DNA of 64,000 bases, from assembly GCF_030345795.1 (NCBI RefSeq), contig NZ_JAUALB010000001.1, forward strand, positions 4,084,001-4,148,000, in the 5' to 3' direction. How positions within the stretch are numbered: position 1 is the stretch's first letter; each line of letters opens with the position of its first letter. A program made the position numbers and the translations under genes. Under the pieces are notes generated by a model. It was not told where the DNA came from and searched no databases. It saw nothing but the letters and a program-made list of their open reading frames with translations. The stretch is from Micromonospora sp. WMMA1363. GTDB lineage: Bacteria > Actinomycetota > Actinomycetes > Mycobacteriales > Micromonosporaceae. Below are positions 12,081-20,479 of the stretch, piece by piece.

Positions 12081-13910
12081 GTGACGACGCACGGCGATTC
12101 CGCCACCGAACCCGCCGTGCCGACCGTCGCAGCCCGCACCGGCCCCACCGGTTCCGGTGAGACCCCGTACACCAGCACCGGGGACGACACCCTGCCCACC
12201 GCGCTGACCGGCCTGCGCGCCGCGATCGGCGCGGCGCGCTTCCCGCTCCCGCTGCCCTCGGCGGAGGTCGCCCGCCGGGCCGGGCGGGCCGTCACCGACC
12301 AGCTCGACGACTATTTGCTGCCCCGGCTCCGCCGGCTCGACGCCCCGCTGCTCGTGGTGATCGGTGGGTCCACCGGTGCCGGCAAGTCGACCCTGGTCAA
12401 CAGCATGGTCCAAGCCCGGGTGAGCGCCGCCGGGGTGCTCCGTCCCACGACCCGCTCCCCGGTGCTGGTGTGCAGCCCGGCCGACTCGAGCTGGTTCCGT
12501 CAGGGTGCGCTGCTGCCCGGCCTGACCCGCACCAACTCGCCCAGCGAGGACCCGCGGGCCCTGCACGTGGTCACCGCACCGGCACTCCCGCCCGGGCTGG
12601 CCTTCCTCGACGCCCCCGACATCGACTCTGTGGTCGACGCCAACCGGGCCCTGGCCGGTCAACTCCTCGCGGCCGCCGATCTGTGGCTCTTCGTCACCAC
12701 GGCCGCCCGGTACGCCGACGCCGTCCCCTGGGACGTGCTCCGCACCGCGCGGTCCCGGGGCACGGTGATCGCCATGGTGCTCGACCGGGTACCGCCGGGG
12801 GCTGGCGACGAGGTCACCGCCCACCTGTCCGAGATGCTCGCCGAGCAGGGCCTCGGCGCGACACCGCTGTTTGTTCTCCCGGAAACCTGGGTCGACGGGC
12901 AGGGGCTGCTCCCCGTACAGGTCACCGCGCCACTCGCCGACTGGTTCGCCCGGCTCGCCGCCGACGCGGACGCCCGGGCCGCCGTCGTCCGGCAGACCCT
13001 GGACGGCACGCTCGCGACCCTCCACCCGACCGTCGAAGGGCTCGCCGAGGCGGCCGACGAGCAGGTCGTCACCGCCGACACGCTCGACGAGCGGGTCGCC
13101 GCCGCTTACCGGAGCGCCCACCGCACCGTCGAGCAGGGGCTCTCCGACGGGCGACTGCTGCGCGGTGAGGTCCTCGCCCGCTGGCAGGAGTTCGTCGGGA
13201 CCGGCGAACTCCTCCGCACCCTGGAGGCCCGCCTCGGGCGCCTGCGGGACCGACTCGCCGCCGCGGTGACCGGTCGCCCGGCGCCGGCCGCCGGGCTGCG
13301 CGTCGCGATCGAGTCCCAGCTGGTGACGCTGCTGTGCGGGGTCGCCTCGGAGGCGGCGGAAACCGCGCACACCGCGTGGCGGGCCCATCCCGCCGGGGCG
13401 GCGTTGCTCGACCCAGCGCTCGCCCACCCGTCGCCCGAACTGCCCGACCGCGCCGAACGGCTGATCCGCGACTGGCAGCGCGGCGTGCTGGACCTGGTGC
13501 GCACCGAGGGCGACGACAAGCGTTTCATGGCCCGGACAGCCGCGTACGCGGTCAACGCCACCGGGCTCGCCGTCATGATCGCCGTGTTCGCGTCGACCGC
13601 GTTCATTCCGACCGGGCTGGAGGTCGCCACCGGAGCCGGCACGACGGTCGCCGGGCAGGCCGTGCTCCAGGCCATCTTCGGCGACCAGGCGGTGCGTACG
13701 CTGGCCGACAAAGCCCGGACGGACCTGTTGGCGCGGGTGCGGGCGCTGCTGGACGAGGAGGCCGCGCGCTACCTCACCCGGACCGCCGCGGCGCGGCCGG
13801 CCGCGGAGACCGCCGAGTCGCTGCGCCGGGCCGCCGACCGAGTGGAGTTCGCCCGGCGTCGCAGCGGCTTCGCCGTGGACGCGCCGACCGAAGGGGCCGG
13901 GCCGCGGTGA
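12081..13910 (+). CDS. Dynamin-like GTPase, DynA-like
   Basis: About 609 aa. The GTPase domain has P-loop GGSTGAGKST at residues 95-104, switch I region RPTTRSPVLV, a G3-like FLDAPDIDSV and later VLDRVPPG in the G4 position. A long helical stalk follows. A hydrophobic hairpin (AVMIAVFASTAFIPTGLEVA onward, about 490-525) is expected to insert in the membrane, and a helical tail ends the protein. The stop overlaps the next gene's GTG by four bases, so the two GTPases are translationally coupled. Pair order and sizes resemble Streptomyces DynA/DynB, which stabilise FtsZ rings in sporulation septation; that parallel is inference. Start GTG 12081 is chosen; an upstream in-frame TTG at 12045 is possible. 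Confidence 0.72.
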   Translation: MTTHGDSATEPAVPTVAARTGPTGSGETPYTSTGDDTLPTALTGLRAAIGAARFPLPLPSAEVARRAGRAVTDQLDDYLLPRLRRLDAPLLVVIGGSTGAGKSTLVNSMVQARVSAAGVLRPTTRSPVLVCSPADSSWFRQGALLPGLTRTNSPSEDPRALHVVTAPALPPGLAFLDAPDIDSVVDANRALAGQLLAAADLWLFVTTAARYADAVPWDVLRTARSRGTVIAMVLDRVPPGAGDEVTAHLSEMLAEQGLGATPLFVLPETWVDGQGLLPVQVTAPLADWFARLAADADARAAVVRQTLDGTLATLHPTVEGLAEAADEQVVTADTLDERVAAAYRSAHRTVEQGLSDGRLLRGEVLARWQEFVGTGELLRTLEARLGRLRDRLAAAVTGRPAPAAGLRVAIESQLVTLLCGVASEAAETAHTAWRAHPAGAALLDPALAHPSPELPDRAERLIRDWQRGVLDLVRTEGDDKRFMARTAAYAVNATGLAVMIAVFASTAFIPTGLEVATGAGTTVAGQAVLQAIFGDQAVRTLADKARTDLLARVRALLDEEAARYLTRTAAARPAAETAESLRRAADRVEFARRRSGFAVDAPTEGAGPR

Positions 13911-15580
13911 GCAACATCGTCGGGCGGATGCGTGGGGCGTTCCGCGGTGACCAGCGGGTGGACGTCAACGCCCTGGTCGCCCGGCTGGAGGCGGTCCGCC
14001 GGTTCCTCGGGCTGGTCGACGGTTACCTGCCGGACAACCAGCTCGGCGCCGCGCACACCCTGATCGAGCGCGCCGGCGCCCGGCTTGCGCTCTCCCGGAA
14101 CCACACCGTGGTCGCCCTGGCCGGGGCGACCGGCAGCGGCAAGTCGAGTCTGTTCAACGCCCTCGCCCGGATGGGACTGTCCCCAGTCGGGGTACGCCGC
14201 CCGACCACCGGCGCCACGCACGCCTGCGTCTGGGGACCGCCCGACGGTGGTACCCAGCTGCTCGACTGGATCGGCGTGCTACCCCGGCACCGGTTCGTGC
14301 GGGAAAGCGTGCTCGACGGTGACGACGAGAGCGCCCTGCACGGGCTGGTCCTGCTCGATCTGCCCGACTTCGACTCGGTACAGCGGTCCCACCAGCTCGA
14401 GGTGGACCGGCTACTCGGCCTGGTCGACCTCGTCGTCTGGGTGGTCGACCCGCAGAAGTACGCCGACTGCGTCATCCACACGAGCTACCTGCGCGAGTTC
14501 CACCGGCACCGGGATGTCACCCTCGTCGTGCTCAACCAGACCGACCGGCTCCCCCCGGCGGAACTGCCCCGGGTCCTCGCCGACCTGCGTCGGCTGCTCG
14601 ACGCGGACGGGCTGGACGGCGTGCCGCTGCTGGCCACCACGGCCGTCGAACCGGACAGCATCGCCGGGCTGCGGGAAGCGCTGGAGCACACCGTCGCCGA
14701 GCGGCAGGCAGCGCTGCGGCGGCTGCGCGGTGACCTGGAAGCCGCGGTTACCGACCTCGCGGAACTGGTCGAGCCAGGTGAACCGAGCGGGCTGAACGAC
14801 GCGACGGTTGTCGCCCTGAACCGGGCGCTGGCCGGCACCGCCGGGGTTCCCGCCGTCGCCGACGCGGTCGAGACGGCTTACCGGCACCGGGGCGCGGCGA
14901 CGACCGGCTGGCCACTGGTCCGGGGCTGGCGGCGGCTACGGCCCGACCCGCTGCGCCGGCTGCACCTGCCGCACGGCCCGGACGACGCGGCGGAGAGCCT
15001 GGTAGCCGCGACGTCGGTGCCCGATCCGACCGCCACGCAGCGCTCGGCACTCGGGCTGGCGATCCGGTCGGTGGCCGATCGCGCCGGGGCTGGCCTACCC
15101 GCTTCCTGGCCCGCTGCGGTGACCGCCGCGGCCCGCTCCCGGCTCGCCGACCTGCCCGACGCGCTGGACACCGAGATCGCCCGCGCCGACCTGGGCATGG
15201 GCCGCCGACCGCTGTGGTGGCGGCTTGTCGGAGGCCTCCAGTGGCTGGTCACGGCCACCGCAATGGTCGGCCTGGGCTGGCTGGTCCTCGGCTACGCGCT
15301 GCGCGCGCTCGGGCTGCCCGAGCTGGATCACCCGACCGTCGGCGCGGTTCCGCTGCCGACCGGGCTGCTGCTCGGCGGCCTGCTCGCCGGGCTGTTGGTG
15401 GCCGCGCTGACCCGGCCGGCGCTGCGGTGGGCGGCCCGACGGGCCCGGCGGCGGGCTGAACAGCGGCTCACCGCCACGGTGGCGGACGTCGGGGCGGCCT
15501 ACGTGCTCGCGCCGATGCGCGCCGTGCTGTCCTCCTACACCGAAGCCCGCCAGGCTCTGTGGGACGCCACCGGCCACTGA
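13907..15580 (+). CDS. Dynamin-like GTPase, DynB/YfjP-like
   Basis: 557 aa. GTPase domain with P-loop LAGATGSGKSSLFNAL (Walker Lys near residue 79), RRPTTGATHACVW as switch I, VLLDLPDFDSVQ as G3 and LVVLNQTDRLPP as G4 (NQTD in place of NKxD). After the helical region come two membrane segments near residues 445-467 and 480-502, then a basic helical tail. GTG 13907 overlaps the preceding stop (GTGA). The partner is the DynA-like protein just upstream; in studied bacteria such dynamin pairs act as a heteromeric membrane-remodelling complex. Cell-division role is inferred. Confidence 0.75.
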   Translation: MSNIVGRMRGAFRGDQRVDVNALVARLEAVRRFLGLVDGYLPDNQLGAAHTLIERAGARLALSRNHTVVALAGATGSGKSSLFNALARMGLSPVGVRRPTTGATHACVWGPPDGGTQLLDWIGVLPRHRFVRESVLDGDDESALHGLVLLDLPDFDSVQRSHQLEVDRLLGLVDLVVWVVDPQKYADCVIHTSYLREFHRHRDVTLVVLNQTDRLPPAELPRVLADLRRLLDADGLDGVPLLATTAVEPDSIAGLREALEHTVAERQAALRRLRGDLEAAVTDLAELVEPGEPSGLNDATVVALNRALAGTAGVPAVADAVETAYRHRGAATTGWPLVRGWRRLRPDPLRRLHLPHGPDDAAESLVAATSVPDPTATQRSALGLAIRSVADRAGAGLPASWPAAVTAAARSRLADLPDALDTEIARADLGMGRRPLWWRLVGGLQWLVTATAMVGLGWLVLGYALRALGLPELDHPTVGAVPLPTGLLLGGLLAGLLVAALTRPALRWAARRARRRAEQRLTATVADVGAAYVLAPMRAVLSSYTEARQALWDATGH

Positions 15581-15628
15581 CCGGCGCTCCGGCGGACCTG
15601 ACCGCCGCTCGCGGCGTAGGGTCGGTGA

Positions 15629-16849
15629 ATGGGAACTCCGCAGACCCCCTACGACGCGGTGCTGCACGCGGCCCGCGACGTGGCCAAGCTCGACAACGCT
15701 CTGGACGCCGAGATGCTCGGCGCGGCGTTGCTCGGCAGCGTGTACGCGGTCGCCGAGACCCGGCGGGACGACGCCGTACGCGAGTTCGTCGGCGACTTCC
15801 TCGCCGCCACCTCCCGCCGACGCGCGGCCGCGGCGACCACCATCCGGTCGGTCTTCGCCGCATTGGTGCCCGACGCGACAGGAGCCGAACGGGTGCGTCC
15901 GGGCACCACGGCGCCCGCCTGGTCGGGCCAGCTCGGCCGGGTCCACCTCACCGGCTGCTGGTCGTACGGGGACGTGTACGGCGACCAGACCTCGTACCTG
16001 GCGACCTTCGCGTACGACGATCCGGCTGGCGGACCGGAGCATGCGCTGGTGACGCTCGTCGATCACAACATCGGTATCACCAAGGACGTCTTCGTGGGCG
16101 GCCCGCCGTCCCGGGTCCTCGACCAGATCCGCCAGATGTGCGCCGGGGACGAGCTGACCTGGTTCCGCGACGAGGAGCCGGTGCGCATGCACACCGAGGT
16201 GACCCGGCACCTGGCTGTCACCGACGACCTGAGCGAACTACCCGGGGAGGGATCGCTGGCCACCGACCGGGCCCTGGTCGGTGCGCGGCTGGCCCTGCTT
16301 CCGGTCGGCCGGCCGGCGCCCGTCCGGGTGGTGAAGCCGCCAGCCGCCGCCGAGCGTACGGAGCTGGTGCGGCGGTTCCTCGCCGCGCCGGAGGCCACCC
16401 GGTTCGAGTTGGACGCCGTCGACGGCGCGCAACTCGCCTCGCTGCACTTCTGCCTCGGGCTGCTGCTCGACCACGCGGCGACCTTCACCGACCCCGACCC
16501 ACTGCGGTGGAGCCCGACGGTGGCCGGGCTGTTCCTACTGGACTGGGTGCACCGGCGGGCCGTGCTCGACATGGACGACGCGGCGATGCTGCCCCGGGTG
16601 CTGCGCGGCTGGGCCGCGTACGCCGGCCGCAAGCGGGGGTTGCCGGAGACGGCGACGGCCGGAACGGACGCCGCGATCGAGGAGATGGTGCCGGAGTTCG
16701 CCCGCCTCTACACCACCGGTGAGCGGCGCAGCCCGGCGACCGCCGCCGTCGCACAGTTGTTGGCCGACGGTGTCGACCCGGAGGACCCGGCCGCGCTGGA
16801 CGCCTGGATATCGGCCAACCGCCACCACCTGACCGATGACGGAACCTGA
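15629..16849 (+). CDS. Conserved hypothetical protein, 406 aa
   Basis: Soluble Ala/Asp/Arg-rich protein starting MGTPQTPYDAVLHAARDVAK. It has no signal or membrane segment. The N-terminal half is helical; the central part has a TGCWSYGDVYGDQTSYLATF strand-rich stretch and ALVTLVDHNIGITKDVFVGG; the C-terminal half is helical with RGWAAYAGRKRGLPE. It starts 48 bases after the dynamin pair and on the same strand, so it could share that transcript. I do not recognise the family. A helper of the GTPases is one guess; an unrelated housekeeping function is equally possible. Confidence 0.75.
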   Translation: MGTPQTPYDAVLHAARDVAKLDNALDAEMLGAALLGSVYAVAETRRDDAVREFVGDFLAATSRRRAAAATTIRSVFAALVPDATGAERVRPGTTAPAWSGQLGRVHLTGCWSYGDVYGDQTSYLATFAYDDPAGGPEHALVTLVDHNIGITKDVFVGGPPSRVLDQIRQMCAGDELTWFRDEEPVRMHTEVTRHLAVTDDLSELPGEGSLATDRALVGARLALLPVGRPAPVRVVKPPAAAERTELVRRFLAAPEATRFELDAVDGAQLASLHFCLGLLLDHAATFTDPDPLRWSPTVAGLFLLDWVHRRAVLDMDDAAMLPRVLRGWAAYAGRKRGLPETATAGTDAAIEEMVPEFARLYTTGERRSPATAAVAQLLADGVDPEDPAALDAWISANRHHLTDDGT

Positions 16850-16965
16850 CGGATCTCGAGTGCTGGAAAGGTCGTTCACCTACCGCAGGCGTCGACCGGG
16901 ACCCCGCCTGCTCCACCAGCGCAAGCCGGCGGGGTACCCGGACACGGTGCGGAGCTGGCCTTGGT

Positions 16966-17781
16966 TCAGGCAGCGGCGGTCGTAGGCCCATCGGTCGGCT
17001 CGGGTCCGGGCTCGGACGGCTCGCCTGTCGGCAGGGGCGCCGACGGCTCACCTGTTGACGGGGGCGCCGACAGCTCGCCTGTTGACGGGGGCGCCGACGG
17101 TTCGTCGACAACCGTCTGATCGGACGGCGGCCGGGACAGGGTGCTCGTCGGCTCCGCCGACGTGTCCGGGCCGTCGGTCGGACCCGAACCCCCTGGCGGG
17201 TCCGGCGTCGGAGACGGGCTCGGAGACGGCGTCGGAGACGGGCTCGGAGACGGGCTCGGAGACGGTGCGGGGGCCGAGGTCGGCGACGGTGTGGTCAGCG
17301 AGAGCGACACCCTCGTCGGCGGCGGTGCCGGGGCGGGGCGGACGAGACCGACCCGGGACGGCCGGGGTGCGGGAGGCGCCGGACGCCACACCGGCGGCAC
17401 ACCGGGGCGCCAGGCCGGGTCGTCCGAGGCAGCCGCCGCAGGCGTCGAGGTGGCCGGCGGCGCGACGCCGGACTGGCTGCTCGTGGGCAGCGGGAGCACC
17501 ACCGGGCCCACGGACGGGGTCGGAATGAACGGGGTGCCGGCGTCGGGCAGGGCGGTACTGCCGACGGTGGCCGAGCCGGCGCTGATCGCGGCGAGGATCG
17601 GCATGGCGGCGGTGCCCGCGAGCAGCGCCACGGTGAACAGGTATCCCCGGGATGGCCCGCCACCGCCCGGGGCACGGTGGGCACCGACGATGCGGCGGTA
17701 GGTCACTGCCGAACGGTAGGTCACACCCGCACGATGCCGGCCGGCGTTCGGAGTACCCGGGGCCTCACCTGGCTCGGACAC
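16966..17781 (-). CDS. Pro/Ser/Thr-rich membrane-anchored protein
   Basis: 271 aa from a GTG at 17781. A basic N-terminus of about 45 residues precedes a single hydrophobic helix (GYLFTVALLAGTAAMPILAA, about 46-66). The rest is low complexity: a PSPSPSPTPSPSP run encoded by five 12-bp repeats (17207-17266) and a nine-residue SAPPSTGE-type repeat encoded by three 27-bp units (17015-17095). It is likely secreted or anchored with an extended wall-spanning stalk, but no globular domain follows, so the function is open. The gene stands alone. Confidence 0.65.
   Translation of the reverse strand: MSEPGEAPGTPNAGRHRAGVTYRSAVTYRRIVGAHRAPGGGGPSRGYLFTVALLAGTAAMPILAAISAGSATVGSTALPDAGTPFIPTPSVGPVVLPLPTSSQSGVAPPATSTPAAAASDDPAWRPGVPPVWRPAPPAPRPSRVGLVRPAPAPPPTRVSLSLTTPSPTSAPAPSPSPSPSPSPTPSPSPSPTPDPPGGSGPTDGPDTSAEPTSTLSRPPSDQTVVDEPSAPPSTGELSAPPSTGEPSAPLPTGEPSEPGPEPTDGPTTAAA
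17015..17095. repeat. Three 27-bp tandem repeats
   Basis: Units begin at 17015, 17042 and 17069 with GACGGCTCGCCTGT-type sequence, one to several mismatches each. They encode nine-residue repeats in the Pro/Ser-rich protein, so length can change without frameshift. Confidence 0.8.
17207..17266. repeat. Five 12-bp tandem repeats
   Basis: Five copies of (G/C)TCGGAGACGG(G/C/T) in a row, encoding the PSPS/PTPS run of the same gene on the minus strand. In-frame copy-number change is expected. Confidence 0.85.
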
Positions 17782-18147
17782 GGCACCCTCCTCGTCGTCG
17801 TCCGCACGGCCGGCGGGCGACCGTGGCCGGCCCGGGAACGGCGCGGCCCACGATCGGCGGGCGGTCCCGCGCTCTCACCCTGGCCCAGTCACGCTGAGTC
17901 GGCCAACCCGGCACAGCGTGTCGAACCACGGATCTACCCGAACGGTGACAAACGACCACCAGATCGGCGGCGCGCCGATGGAGCAGACACTCGGCAATCC
18001 GTGTAACGAAGCGGGCAGGCCACGAGGTACGGGCCGGCCGGACTGTGGGCGCGCTCACGTGTGATGCGACTATGGAGCACGACGGCAACGCAGCCGTGGC
18101 CGCCGCGCACCCCGCGGACGGCACGGCTGGGCGCCGGCGCTCCCGAA

Positions 18148-18171
18148 CCGGATCCACTCCCCTGGATCCGG
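18148..18171. promoter_or_regulatory. Perfect 9-bp dyad CCGGATCCA upstream of the E1alpha gene
   Basis: CCGGATCCA (18148-18156), six-base loop, TGGATCCGG (18163-18171), about 140 bases before the E1alpha start. No U-run follows, so an operator or a weak terminator are both possible. The 17782-18309 gap (528 bases) otherwise shows only a smaller ATCGGCG/CGCCGAT dyad near 17965 and no gene. Confidence 0.45.
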
Positions 18172-18309
18172 CTCACGCCGCGCGGCAACCCCCACCGGGG
18201 CTAGGCGCGGTTCGCCAGGAACCGGTCCGGCACCAGCCGGGCAGGCGCAGGAGTTGCGCGTTGCCGGGTGACCCCCCGGCGCCGACGCAGACATGACAGG
18301 GAGAGACGG

Positions 18310-19485
18310 ATGGCAAAGGGCGACCCCGGGGTCACCACCCGCGGCCGACGGGCCGCACCCCGTTCCAGGAAGAGCGTCACCAGCGACCCCGAGCTGGTGC
18401 AGCTGCTCACCCCGGAGGGCGAGCGCATCGACAGCGTGACCGGGCCGGACGGCACCGAATACCGCGTCGACTTCACCGACGAGGAGTACCGCGGCCTGTA
18501 CCGCGACCTCGTGCTGGTGCGGAAGCTGGACGCCGAGGCGACCGCCCTGCAGCGGCAGGGCGAACTCGGCATCTGGGCGAGCCTGCTCGGCCAGGAGGCG
18601 GCACAGGTCGGTTCCGGCCGGGCGCTGCGTACCCAGGACATGGCCTTCCCGACCTACCGGGAGCACGGCGTCCTCTACTGCCGGGGCATCGACCCGATCA
18701 TGCCGCTGGGCCTGTTCCGCGGCGTCGACCAGGGCGGCTGGGACCCGAACGAGTTCAAGTTCAACATGTACACGATCGTGATCGGGGCGCAGACCCTGCA
18801 CGCGACCGGGTACGCCATGGGTGTCGCCATGGACGGCAAGACCGGCACCGACGACGGCGAGGCGGTGATCGCGTACTTCGGCGACGGCGCCACGAGCCAG
18901 GGCGACGTCAACGAGTCGTTCGTCTGGGCCGGGGTCTTCAACTCCCCGCTGGTCTTCTTCTGCCAGAACAACCAGTACGCCATCTCGGAGCCGCTCGATC
19001 GGCAGACCCGCATCCCGCTCTACCAGCGGGCCGCCGGCTTCGGCTTCCCCGGCGTCCGGGTGGACGGCAACGACGTGCTGGCAACGTACGCGGTGACCCG
19101 GAACGCGCTGGACAACGCCCGGCACGGGCAGGGCCCGAGCCTGATCGAGGCCTACACCTACCGGATGGGGGCGCACACCACCTCCGACGACCCGACTCGG
19201 TACCGGATCGCCAGCGAGGTCGAGGCCTGGCAGGCCAAGGACCCGATCGCCCGGATGAAGACCTTCCTGGAGAAGCAGCGGATCGCCGACGCCGACTTCT
19301 TCGCCGAGGTCGACGAGCAGGCCCGGCGCGAGTCGGTACACCTTCGGGAGCGGGTACTGGCGATGCCGAACCCCGAGCCAGCCACCCTGTTCGACCACGT
19401 CTACCCCAACGGATCGCCGCTACTCGACCAGCAGCGGGAGCAGTTCAGCCGGTACCTGGAGTCGTTCGAGGGGAGCGCGCACTGA
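18310..19485 (+). CDS. pdhA: 2-oxoacid dehydrogenase E1 component, alpha subunit (pyruvate type)
   Basis: 391 aa. Thiamine-diphosphate-dependent E1alpha of the heterotetrameric type. The diphosphate motif GDGATSQGDVNES at about residue 191 and the closing NNQYAIS are intact, and the active-site loop region YRMGAHTTSDDPTRYR is present. It decarboxylates the 2-oxoacid and passes the acyl group to E2 lipoate. ATG 18310 follows GGGAGAGA. First gene of an E1alpha-E1beta-E2 operon; no E3 is in the window. Pyruvate versus branched-chain substrate cannot be settled by eye. Confidence 0.93.
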   Translation: MAKGDPGVTTRGRRAAPRSRKSVTSDPELVQLLTPEGERIDSVTGPDGTEYRVDFTDEEYRGLYRDLVLVRKLDAEATALQRQGELGIWASLLGQEAAQVGSGRALRTQDMAFPTYREHGVLYCRGIDPIMPLGLFRGVDQGGWDPNEFKFNMYTIVIGAQTLHATGYAMGVAMDGKTGTDDGEAVIAYFGDGATSQGDVNESFVWAGVFNSPLVFFCQNNQYAISEPLDRQTRIPLYQRAAGFGFPGVRVDGNDVLATYAVTRNALDNARHGQGPSLIEAYTYRMGAHTTSDDPTRYRIASEVEAWQAKDPIARMKTFLEKQRIADADFFAEVDEQARRESVHLRERVLAMPNPEPATLFDHVYPNGSPLLDQQREQFSRYLESFEGSAH

Positions 19486-20474
19486 TGGCCACGGAGACGC
19501 TCACCCTCGGCAAGGCCCTCAACGTCGGCCTGCGCAAGGCTTTGGAGAACGACCCGAAGGTCGTCATCCTGGGCGAGGACGTCGGCAAGCTCGGTGGTGT
19601 GTTCCGGATCACCGACGGCCTCCAGAAGGACTTCGGTGACCAACGGGTGATCGACACCCCGCTCGCCGAGTCCGGCATCATCGGCACCGCGGTCGGCCTG
19701 GCCATCCGTGGTTATCGCCCGGTCTGCGAAATCCAGTTCGACGGCTTCGTCTACCCCGCGTACGACCAGATCGTGTCGCAGGTGGCGAAGATGCACTACC
19801 GTTCGCGCGGCAAGGTGCAGATCCCGATGGTGATCCGCATCCCGTTCGGCGGCGGCATCGGCGCGGTGGAGCACCACTCGGAGTCGCCGGAGGCGTACTT
19901 CGCGCACACCCCCGGCCTCAAGGTCGTCTCCTGCGCCAACCCGCAGGACGCGTACTCGATGATCCAGCAGGCCATCGCCTCCGATGACCCGATCGTGTTC
20001 CTGGAGCCCAAGCGCCGCTACTGGGAAAAGGGCCCGGTCGAGGTCGACGCACCGCGGTCCGAGGCGTACCCGTTGCACGCCGCCCGGGTCGCGCGGCCCG
20101 GCACCGACGCGACCGTGCTCGCGTACGGGCCGATGGTGCGCACCTGCCTGGACGCGGCGACCGCCGCCGCCGAGGACGGCCGCGAGCTGGAGGTCATCGA
20201 CCTGCGTACGCTTTCGCCGCTGGACCTCGGCGTGGTCTACGAGTCGGTGCGTCGCACCGGTCGCGCGGTGGTGGTGCACGAGGCACCGTCCAATGTCGGC
20301 CTCGGCGCGGAGATCGCGGCCCGGATCACCGAGGAGTGCTTCTACTCCCTGGAGTCCCCGGTACTTCGGGTCGCCGGCTTCGACACCCCCTACCCGGCCG
20401 CCCGGGTGGAGGAGGAGTACCTGCCCGACCTCGACCGGGTGCTCGACGCCGTCGACCGCGCGTTCGGTTGGTGA
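19485..20474 (+). CDS. pdhB: 2-oxoacid dehydrogenase E1 component, beta subunit
   Basis: 329 aa. Transketolase-like pyrimidine domain (LGEDVGKLGGVFRITDGLQK, with the conserved cofactor-side Glu in GED). The central part has YPAYDQIVSQVAKMHYRSRG and GGGIGAVEHHSESPEA. The C-terminal transketolase domain has VIDLRTLSPLD and VVVHEAPSNVGLGAEIAA. It forms an alpha2beta2 E1 with the upstream product. ATG overlaps the alpha stop by one base (TGATG), so translation is coupled. Confidence 0.94.
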   Translation: MATETLTLGKALNVGLRKALENDPKVVILGEDVGKLGGVFRITDGLQKDFGDQRVIDTPLAESGIIGTAVGLAIRGYRPVCEIQFDGFVYPAYDQIVSQVAKMHYRSRGKVQIPMVIRIPFGGGIGAVEHHSESPEAYFAHTPGLKVVSCANPQDAYSMIQQAIASDDPIVFLEPKRRYWEKGPVEVDAPRSEAYPLHAARVARPGTDATVLAYGPMVRTCLDAATAAAEDGRELEVIDLRTLSPLDLGVVYESVRRTGRAVVVHEAPSNVGLGAEIAARITEECFYSLESPVLRVAGFDTPYPAARVEEEYLPDLDRVLDAVDRAFGW

Positions 20475-20479
20475 GCGGC

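Noticed and set aside
17215..17266. CRISPR-like array
   Set aside because: The 12-bp units are contiguous without spacers and are coding repeats.
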